A stretch of 64,000 nt of DNA, taken from Eurosta solidaginis (lineage: Eukaryota > Arthropoda > Insecta > Diptera > Tephritidae). The stretch covers positions 178,450,672-178,514,671 of the forward strand of contig NC_090322.1 of the NCBI RefSeq assembly GCF_040869045.1, given 5' to 3'. Positions 55,585 to 64,000 of this stretch are shown piece after piece (position 1 is the first letter of the stretch; every line of letters begins with the position of its first letter). The notes under the pieces are model-generated. The model made no database searches. It had not been told where the DNA came from and saw only the letters and a list, made by a program, of their open reading frames with translations. The translations under genes were made by a program, and so were the position numbers.

Positions 55585-55675
55585 CTAGGTACTAGTCATC
55601 ATACCCCTCATCAATCTAAGGCGTTGATCAGACAATTAAATAAAAGCGTTGGGCGCATGAAATTTCTAAAAATGA

Positions 55676-55922
55676 CCTCTCTGAAGTTGGCAAGACAACT
55701 TTTACGTGGAAAAAAATTACCTATTGGGAAAATTGCCGTGAATTTGCCGTAATTTATCCGTGAAACAAAAAAATTTGCCGTGGCCATATTTTAGAAAATA
55801 CAGGGTGGCACGCCAACTTTACGTGAAGTTAGCGTGCCACCCTCAGAAAACCACCTAGAGACCAGCTAGGAAAATAATTCTTGCACACGAATTTGCCATA
55901 AATTTGCCGTAGATAAGTGGAA
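55676..55922 (+). mobile_element. Hairpin-centred short element, unit 1
   Basis: Starts tgacctctctgaag and ends gtagataagtgg. The central hairpin at 55805-55842 is GGTGGCACGC-C-AACTT-TACGTG-AAGTT-A-GCGTGCCACC. It is inserted in the half of the long-inverted-repeat element that flanks the hAT-type element. Confidence 0.75.
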
Positions 55923-56094
55923 TATTATATAATTTCGAAAAAAAAAAAAAATTAAAAAAATGAAAATTTTTTCATGGTTGTTCAAATGAAAGCACATTTT
56001 TCTTTTGTTTCTTTCATTAGCCATTGGGTGTCCTTGTAATTCTCAACAGGTTTTTGAAATATTATTAAGATATGGTTTAATTTCACTATCTCGC

Positions 56095-56420
56095 GGACGC
56101 CGTGGTGTGGCGGTAGCGTGTTCCGCCTTCCACACACACCGAGGGTCCTGGGTTCAACTCCCGGGCAAAGTAACATCAAAAATTTAGAAAAAATTTTTTC
56201 GGGATCGCCCCTCGGAAGTGTTTACCAAACACTCCGAGTGTATTTCAACCATGAAAATCTTCTCAGTGAAAACCAATCTGTCTTGCAGATGCCGTTCGGA
56301 GTCGGCGTAAAAATATGTAGGTCCCGTCCCGTCAAGTTGTAGGAAACATAAAAAACAGCACGACGCAAAGAAAAGCTCAGCCTAAAATCTCTTTGTCTTT
56401 GCATTTAATTTAATAAATTG
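56095..56420 (+). repeat. tRNA-derived SINE, copy 4 (unit 1)
   Basis: Head GGACGCCGTGGTGTGGCGGT then AGCG (A-box region, 56096-56118) and GGGTTCAACTCCCGGGC (B box, about 56149-56166). The body matches 5241-5554 in plus orientation to the aaatctctttgtctttgcat end. Flanked by AT-rich DNA. Confidence 0.85.
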
Positions 56421-56618
56421 TAACAGGTGCTTCGGATAACCGTTCTTCTAAGAGAATAAGTAAATAAAAAAAAAATTATATTCAATTCACTTAAATAACC
56501 TTAAATTAAAATAAGGCCGATCTAAGTGTAAACAGAACACTATGGACTCATTCAGTCTGTGTCAGGTCCTCACAGGTCCAGACAGGCTCAATATCCACAT
56601 TCGTTTGTATATCAGGCA

Positions 56619-56754
56619 TTAAGGCTCACTTGCAGAACAGCAATTTAACTTTTTAACTAACCTGACATAAGGGGCTAAATTCATACACTTTTTATAAATT
56701 TTTTAAATTAACTAAGCTAGTAAAATATTTTGCCGTTCTGCAAGTGAATCTTAA
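56619..56754. mobile_element. 136-bp TTAA-ended MITE, unit 2
   Basis: Same as 51739-51874. Confidence 0.75.
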
Positions 56755-57185
56755 GGGTTAAAAATTATTTCATCAAGTTTATGACTTTAACTTTCTTTCA
56801 CTTTCTCTCGGCGCCAACAGACCGACCTCCTCGTCATATATGCCTCTGTACTCCTGCGGTTTAGGTTTCATCTTCATATTTCGCTCTCCAATTGGTTGAC
56901 GTCTAAACTTCAGTTCTGGTTACATCTAAACTTCTAACGTTTTTATATATATTTTTTTTTAAATTATTTTCTATTGATTTGTTTTTACAATTAGCTTAAA
57001 ACTATATGCTTAAAAATCTATTTGTTTTTTTTTTTGTTGGTTATATTAACATTTTATTTTTAATTCTCTATGAACGTAACGCTAATTTTTTGTTCCTTTG
57101 TTTTGTTCTTTTATATTTTTATTTTATGTTTTGTGTTTTTTTTTACAAATTTGTGAAAAATTCACTTTAGAATATTTTTGTTTCT

Positions 57186-58055
57186 TTAGTCTGTGTGCTT
57201 AGCAGACAAGCCTTTATTTTTCGATTTTTGCTGTTCTCCATAAATATGTAAAATTGCTGTCATTAAATTGTAGCAGAATAATGGCACCCCATCCAGCAGA
57301 TAGTTTAGAAAAGTTTTGGATCTTGAAGCAAACCAATTTTCGTTAATTGTTGATAAACCATCCGCCAACCAGAAAACCTTGTTTTTGTGGCTAGATATTA
57401 TTGTCACGGATATTAGCATCACTAAGCTATACCATCACTAAGGCCATGCTAAGCGATATTTCCGTCAATAATCAAGTCATGTATACACATATATAAGGCA
57501 GCTGAGAGATGTCACACACAGATGTCAATGCGCAAACACATGCATAAAGCTGAGAAGTTTGAGAGCTCATGGACAATGCTAGTAGATTCTGGAAAAATAC
57601 GAACGAGGAAACCAAAGGGTATAAAAGGCAACAGATGTAGAGGCGCTGTAATTCAGTTTGAGTTGAGCAATCAATCAGTTATTGATTAAGCACGCGATCT
57701 GGCGGCCAATAGTAGAGTTTCATTTGAGTTATGAATCAGTTTGGTTATTAAGCCAGCGAGTAGCAAAGTATAAGTGTTATTGTGAAGTACTTTAATAAAG
57801 GCAATTTTTCCATTATTCAATATTGTAGTTATTTATTCAACAGTTTAGCGATACGAACCTAGCAAAAGGGCAAATAAGAGGATTTGCAAGTAAATTCGTT
57901 ACATTATGATCGGTTGTCAAACACTTTTTGTGATAGATTTCTGTCACTATTTGAGCTTAAGAAAAGTTGTTGCAAATGCTCGTGCACCTCAAAGAAATTT
58001 GGCGGTGTTTTGCCACGGATGAAGCCATTCTTAAATTGAAGTGCACTTGCCACCC
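57186..58055 (-). pseudogene. Unidentified host-gene fragment split by LTR, unit 2
   Basis: Same arrangement as 52284-53270. The 78-codon end is identical in sequence and the part beyond the LTR has one visible substitution (ggcggtgttt versus gacggtgttt). Confidence 0.5.
57402..57903 (+). mobile_element. Solo LTR, 502 bp, unit 2 (internally deleted)
   Basis: Same ends and TTAT duplication as 52500-53120. It lacks about 145 bp between cacacagatg and tcaatgcgca, and has about 25 bp (ggcaacagatgtagaggcgc …) that unit 1 lacks. Confidence 0.85.
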
Positions 58056-58578
58056 CCTTGATTTATGTTCAAATTATGCATGCAAGCATACCGATAGATA
58101 TTGAGAGTTGGTGAAGCAAAGACGTACCCAAAAAAAGTGACCCTTAAAAAATTTTTACAAAGAAATCCTATGTAAAAATTTCGAAAGTGTTACTTTTCGC
58201 TTGGGATGTCGATATTTTAATTTTTCTCACACAGGCGAAAGCAAATTAATGAGTTTAAGGGATTCCAAGACAACTCTGATGTTAGGCCACGCAAGACTAC
58301 TAGACATTTCTACTCGTTGGCTCACTTTAGAAAGTATCTTCGTTTTTTTTCTATCTTTCTGCCTTTAAGTAAATGGCGTTTCTGCCATACAACTGTCTAA
58401 TTCAGTATCAGTTACAGAATTAAAAGCTTATATGTATTTATTTCCGGCCTGCACTAAAGAGTTCAATCAGAAAAATAATTTAAAAAATTTTAAGTTAAAC
58501 GGTTTTATTGAAAACAATACTTACATGAAGTAATAATAATACTAAAAGCTAGAAAATAATTAGGTAGGTCCTAGGTAC

Positions 58579-60369
58579 TAGAGATATACGCCGCCGATAA
58601 ACGCCGCCGCCGCCGCCGCCACCGATTTAGGTCGTTTTTCCCACGCCGCCGCCGAATGTCAAAAATATCGGCGCGGCGGCGGCGGCGTCAAGCGCGGTAC
58701 TATATTTTCTACTAATTTAAGACTGTTTAGGCCATTTATTGTTCATGTCGAAAATTGGTCGGATATGGTCAAAAGTGCATCAACGGATGCGCATCGCTGC
58801 CAGTTATAAGAAACTAATTGCGAAATTTAACTCTTTCTAAATTTTCAAAAGTTATTTAAAAAAACAGACACTTTCAATGCTAGCTTTACACGGACTTGTT
58901 TAAACAAAACACTAAAAGAAGAGTTAGATTATAAATTTAGACATTTTTTTCAAAAAATTAATAATGAACAATCAATTCAAATAAAATTACCCAAGGCGAA
59001 CATGTTTTAAAATTGTCCTCAAGTTGTTAAAAAACCAAATAACACAAAAAGGTGCCGATTTTTTTAAATTTTACATTGCGATTGGCTAAAAGAATAAGCG
59101 AAATCAGTGATGCCAAATCCTTTACTAGGTTCTAGGGGCATAAACACTCTTTTGAAAGGATTCTTACCTCATACTTAAGTTGAGGATTTATGTACGTATG
59201 AGAAGGGTTTAAAAAATCACTTGGGTTTACACTCAAACATCTGTTGTTCATTTGCGAAACTATACAATGGCGTCTGAAATGTTAATTTTGATTTTCACAC
59301 TTCATCCTTCAACACCCTAGTCTCCCGCTTTGACCTTTCCTAAAGTTGGCGGCCCTATCCAAAACTAGTCCCTTGGATGAATCACATTGATTATACCCTA
59401 TCAACCAAGTTTAAATATCACCTACACGTTACGACTCCTTTTGAAAATGTGAATACGTAGCCACATATATTTACCAGGTGAGGCTTTGTCCTTCGCAAGA
59501 ACACTCAAAGTGGTGAAGTGAAAGCTTTCCCAAGACAGTCGAACTAATGACCGTGTAGTCACTCCCTAACGTTTCAAGGTGTTTCTCTGGTGTAGCTCGG
59601 CAGCATAGCGCGACAAAAGCATCCGTTGGAAAGTCTTCGGAGCTACACCTAGAGCTTCTAGGAAAGTGAAGTCGACGAAGGTATGAGTTCGAAGTCGCAG
59701 TCCTATAGCTTCTGTGCTGGCATATGTTGTTAGGGTCAGGAGGCGGGGTAGCGAATGGTGATCTGGATTGCTACTGTTCGCACATCGGGAATTGTAGCTC
59801 TTAAAAACAGCCGAAAAACTGGAGGCGCCCTGTGCCACGAGAGTCATGAGTATTAACAGACCATTAATAGCAACCGTAAGTCGCCTTTGTGCGTAACCGC
59901 CAAGGAGCCACAAATGATTTAGAGAAATTGTGTTCGCAACGATTATTAGGAGTTAACACTAGGTGAAACTACGCTTTGTACGAGATATACAGACAAAAGT
60001 GAGCATATTTTATGTATATCTGTTTCTTTTATGAAGACGCAGCAGTACCAATTTCAAAGACCGGGGTTAGGTTCGAAGCCTCTATGGAGTAAGTGAACGA
60101 GGGACAATCCCTCCGCAAGGAGCTGCGCCTGAACATTTTTGAACGGTCTGCAAGTTCTTGAGGCAAAAACTACGGATCTTTCCAAATGGCCAACACGTTG
60201 ATTTCCTTAAATACATACAAACAAAACCTTTCGTAAATATTATTTTTTTAAATAGAAAAATCAAGTTTTTTAAAGTAAGAACACCGGCGTACGCCGGCGC
60301 GCCGCCAACGCCGCCGCCGGTATATAATAGAACCCACGCCGCCGATAAAGTGATCGGCGTAAACCTCTA
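58579..60369 (+). mobile_element. hAT-type non-autonomous element, unit 2
   Basis: 1791 bp. Same ends and CTAGGTAC duplication (58571-58578 and 60370-60377) as the unit 1 copy. The internal open frame is at 59566-59913 (minus). Confidence 0.9.
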
Positions 60370-60460
60370 CTAGGTACTAGTCATCATACCCCTCATCAAT
60401 CTAAGGCGTTGATCAGACAATTAAATAAAAGCGTTGGGCGCATGAAATTTCTAAAAATGA

Positions 60461-60707
60461 CCTCTCTGAAGTTGGCAAGACAACTTTTACGTGGAAAAAA
60501 ATTACCTATTGGGAAAATTGCCGTGAATTTGCCGTAATTTATCCGTGAAACAAAAAAATTTGCCGTGGCCATATTTTAGAAAATACAGGGTGGCACGCCA
60601 ACTTTACGTGAAGTTAGCGTGCCACCCTCAGAAAACCACCTAGAGACCAGCTAGGAAAATAATTCTTGCACACGAATTTGCCATAAATTTGCCGTAGATA
60701 AGTGGAA
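60461..60707 (+). mobile_element. Hairpin-centred short element, unit 2
   Basis: Same as 55676-55922. Hairpin at 60590-60627. Confidence 0.75.
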
Positions 60708-60879
60708 TATTATATAATTTCGAAAAAAAAAAAAAATTAAAAAAATGAAAATTTTTTCATGGTTGTTCAAATGAAAGCACATTTTTCTTTTGTTTCTTTC
60801 ATTAGCCATTGGGTGTCCTTGTAATTCTCAACAGGTTTTTGAAATATTATTAAGATATGGTTTAATTTCACTATCTCGC

Positions 60880-61205
60880 GGACGCCGTGGTGTGGCGGTA
60901 GCGTGTTCCGCCTTCCACACACACCGAGGGTCCTGGGTTCAACTCCCGGGCAAAGTAACATCAAAAATTTAGAAAAAATTTTTTCGGGATCGCCCCTCGG
61001 AAGTGTTTACCAAACACTCCGAGTGTATTTCAACCATGAAAATCTTCTCAGTGAAAACCAATCTGTCTTGCAGATGCCGTTCGGAGTCGGCGTAAAAATA
61101 TGTAGGTCCCGTCCCGTCAAGTTGTAGGAAACATAAAAAACAGCACGACGCAAAGAAAAGCTCAGCCTAAAATCTCTTTGTCTTTGCATTTAATTTAATA
61201 AATTG
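60880..61205 (+). repeat. tRNA-derived SINE, copy 5 (unit 2)
   Basis: Same as 56095-56420, 4785 bp downstream. Confidence 0.85.
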
Positions 61206-61403
61206 TAACAGGTGCTTCGGATAACCGTTCTTCTAAGAGAATAAGTAAATAAAAAAAAAATTATATTCAATTCACTTAAATAACCTTAAATTAAAATAAG
61301 GCCGATCTAAGTGTAAACAGAACACTATGGACTCATTCAGTCTGTGTCAGGTCCTCACAGGTCCAGACAGGCTCAATATCCACATTCGTTTGTATATCAG
61401 GCA

Positions 61404-61539
61404 TTAAGGCTCACTTGCAGAACAGCAATTTAACTTTTTAACTAACCTGACATAAGGGGCTAAATTCATACACTTTTTATAAATTTTTTAAATTAACTAA
61501 GCTAGTAAAATATTTTGCCGTTCTGCAAGTGAATCTTAA
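61404..61539. mobile_element. 136-bp TTAA-ended MITE, unit 3
   Basis: Same as 51739-51874. Confidence 0.75.
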
Positions 61540-61970
61540 GGGTTAAAAATTATTTCATCAAGTTTATGACTTTAACTTTCTTTCACTTTCTCTCGGCGCC
61601 AACAGACCGACCTCCTCGTCATATATGCCTCTGTACTCCTGCGGTTTAGGTTTCATCTTCATATTTCGCTCTCCAATTGGTTGACGTCTAAACTTCAGTT
61701 CTGGTTACATCTAAACTTCTAACGTTTTTATATATATTTTTTTTTAAATTATTTTCTATTGATTTGTTTTTACAATTAGCTTAAAACTATATGCTTAAAA
61801 ATCTATTTGTTTTTTTTTTTGTTGGTTATATTAACATTTTATTTTTAATTCTCTATGAACGTAACGCTAATTTTTTGTTCCTTTGTTTTGTTCTTTTATA
61901 TTTTTATTTTATGTTTTGTGTTTTTTTTTACAAATTTGTGAAAAATTCACTTTAGAATATTTTTGTTTCT

Positions 61971-62840
61971 TTAGTCTGTGTGCTTAGCAGACAAGCCTTT
62001 ATTTTTCGATTTTTGCTGTTCTCCATAAATATGTAAAATTGCTGTCATTAAATTGTAGCAGAATAATGGCACCCCATCCAGCAGATAGTTTAGAAAAGTT
62101 TTGGATCTTGAAGCAAACCAATTTTCGTTAATTGTTGATAAACCATCCGCCAACCAGAAAACCTTGTTTTTGTGGCTAGATATTATTGTCACGGATATTA
62201 GCATCACTAAGCTATACCATCACTAAGGCCATGCTAAGCGATATTTCCGTCAATAATCAAGTCATGTATACACATATATAAGGCAGCTGAGAGATGTCAC
62301 ACACAGATGTCAATGCGCAAACACATGCATAAAGCTGAGAAGTTTGAGAGCTCATGGACAATGCTAGTAGATTCTGGAAAAATACGAACGAGGAAACCAA
62401 AGGGTATAAAAGGCAACAGATGTAGAGGCGCTGTAATTCAGTTTGAGTTGAGCAATCAATCAGTTATTGATTAAGCACGCGATCTGGCGGCCAATAGTAG
62501 AGTTTCATTTGAGTTATGAATCAGTTTGGTTATTAAGCCAGCGAGTAGCAAAGTATAAGTGTTATTGTGAAGTACTTTAATAAAGGCAATTTTTCCATTA
62601 TTCAATATTGTAGTTATTTATTCAACAGTTTAGCGATACGAACCTAGCAAAAGGGCAAATAAGAGGATTTGCAAGTAAATTCGTTACATTATGATCGGTT
62701 GTCAAACACTTTTTGTGATAGATTTCTGTCACTATTTGAGCTTAAGAAAAGTTGTTGCAAATGCTCGTGCACCTCAAAGAAATTTGGCGGTGTTTTGCCA
62801 CGGATGAAGCCATTCTTAAATTGAAGTGCACTTGCCACCC
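61971..62840 (-). pseudogene. Unidentified host-gene fragment split by LTR, unit 3
   Basis: Same as 57186-58055. Confidence 0.5.
62187..62688 (+). mobile_element. Solo LTR, 502 bp, unit 3
   Basis: Same as 57402-57903, with the same internal deletion. Confidence 0.85.
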
Positions 62841-63363
62841 CCTTGATTTATGTTCAAATTATGCATGCAAGCATACCGATAGATATTGAGAGTTGGTGAA
62901 GCAAAGACGTACCCAAAAAAAGTGACCCTTAAAAAATTTTTACAAAGAAATCCTATGTAAAAATTTCGAAAGTGTTACTTTTCGCTTGGGATGTCGATAT
63001 TTTAATTTTTCTCACACAGGCGAAAGCAAATTAATGAGTTTAAGGGATTCCAAGACAACTCTGATGTTAGGCCACGCAAGACTACTAGACATTTCTACTC
63101 GTTGGCTCACTTTAGAAAGTATCTTCGTTTTTTTTCTATCTTTCTGCCTTTAAGTAAATGGCGTTTCTGCCATACAACTGTCTAATTCAGTATCAGTTAC
63201 AGAATTAAAAGCTTATATGTATTTATTTCCGGCCTGCACTAAAGAGTTCAATCAGAAAAATAATTTAAAAAATTTTAAGTTAAACGGTTTTATTGAAAAC
63301 AATACTTACATGAAGTAATAATAATACTAAAAGCTAGAAAATAATTAGGTAGGTCCTAGGTAC

Positions 63364-64000
63364 TAGAGATATACGCCGCCGATAAACGCCGCCGCCGCCG
63401 CCGCCACCGATTTAGGTCGTTTTTCCCACGCCGCCGCCGAATGTCAAAAATATCGGCGCGGCGGCGGCGGCGTCAAGCGCGGTACTATATTTTCTACTAA
63501 TTTAAGACTGTTTAGGCCATTTATTGTTCATGTCGAAAATTGGTCGGATATGGTCAAAAGTGCATCAACGGATGCGCATCGCTGCCAGTTATAAGAAACT
63601 AATTGCGAAATTTAACTCTTTCTAAATTTTCAAAAGTTATTTAAAAAAACAGACACTTTCAATGCTAGCTTTACACGGACTTGTTTAAACAAAACACTAA
63701 AAGAAGAGTTAGATTATAAATTTAGACATTTTTTTCAAAAAATTAATAATGAACAATCAATTCAAATAAAATTACCCAAGGCGAACATGTTTTAAAATTG
63801 TCCTCAAGTTGTTAAAAAACCAAATAACACAAAAAGGTGCCGATTTTTTTAAATTTTACATTGCGATTGGCTAAAAGAATAAGCGAAATCAGTGATGCCA
63901 AATCCTTTACTAGGTTCTAGGGGCATAAACACTCTTTTGAAAGGATTCTTACCTCATACTTAAGTTGAGGATTTATGTACGTATGAGAAGGGTTTAAAAA
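63364..64000 (+). mobile_element. hAT-type non-autonomous element, unit 3, cut by the window end
   Basis: Starts TAGAGATATACGCCG after CTAGGTAC (63356-63363) and continues identically to unit 2 until the window ends. Confidence 0.9.

Larger units (their letters stand above)
51703..64000 (+). repeat. Tandem array of a 4.8-kb composite unit (2.6 units, runs off the window)
   Basis: The landmark caggctcaatatccaca lies at 51703, 56583 and 61368. Units 2 and 3 are exactly 4785 bp apart and differ by almost nothing visible. Unit 1 (4880 bp) differs by a longer LTR and scattered substitutions. All elements inside repeat in the same order. Confidence 0.95.

Overview
The window is eukaryotic nuclear DNA from a cyclorrhaphan fly, most plausibly a tephritid-type fruit fly with a large repeat-rich genome. 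The grounds are AT-rich DNA, short GT–AG introns, fly-like fragments of CCT7, Sec24 and a WIPI/Atg18 protein, Jockey-type LINEs with CAA tails, tRNA-derived SINEs, hAT relics and several copies of an INE/DINE-1-like element with internal minisatellites. The species assignment is inference. No complete multi-exon housekeeping gene is visible. The only gene that looks intact is a two-exon gene for a 76-residue secreted peptide at 26835-27143 (minus strand).

Left part (1-10.9 kb): SINEs, two full DINE-like elements plus a related one placed head to tail, an inverted-repeat element with a hammerhead-like core, a tRNA-like sequence, a LINE 3' end and a fold-back transposon. Centre left (10.85-18.4 kb): a non-autonomous hAT-type element whose flanks carry an 8-bp duplication. 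It is split by a 5.7-kb DNA transposon with terminal inverted repeats of about 570 bp. That inner transposon holds a frameshifted DDE-like transposase gene and a 448-bp tandem array in which every unit carries A-box-, B-box- and T-run-like RNA polymerase III signals. This is the most unusual structure in the window.

18.2-30 kb: a 1.5-kb tandem duplication, a 669-bp element inserted into another copy of itself, a decayed autonomous hAT (ZMYM1/DUF4371-like) split by a solo LTR, the small secreted-peptide gene, and two short inverted-repeat elements. 30.5-35.5 kb: two more DINE-like elements on the minus strand with 130-bp minisatellites.

36.6-41.3 kb: decayed pieces of three unrelated host genes (WIPI/Atg18-like, CCT7, Sec24C/D), all on the minus strand, still with introns, and interrupted by a LINE. 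Sec24 and CCT7 pieces abut. This is DNA-level duplication or capture, not retroposition. 42-51.5 kb: LINE fragments, a 117-bp tandem array, a long inverted-repeat element that preserves the empty target site of the hAT-type element, hairpin elements, an inverted SINE pair and a long palindrome.

51.7 kb to the end: a tandem array of a 4.8-kb composite unit (two and a half copies; units 2 and 3 nearly identical). Each unit carries a short TTAA-ended element, an unidentified gene fragment split by a solo LTR, the hAT-type element, a hairpin element and a SINE. The parts do not form a pathway. The biology here is nested transposon history, gene-fragment capture and segmental duplication.
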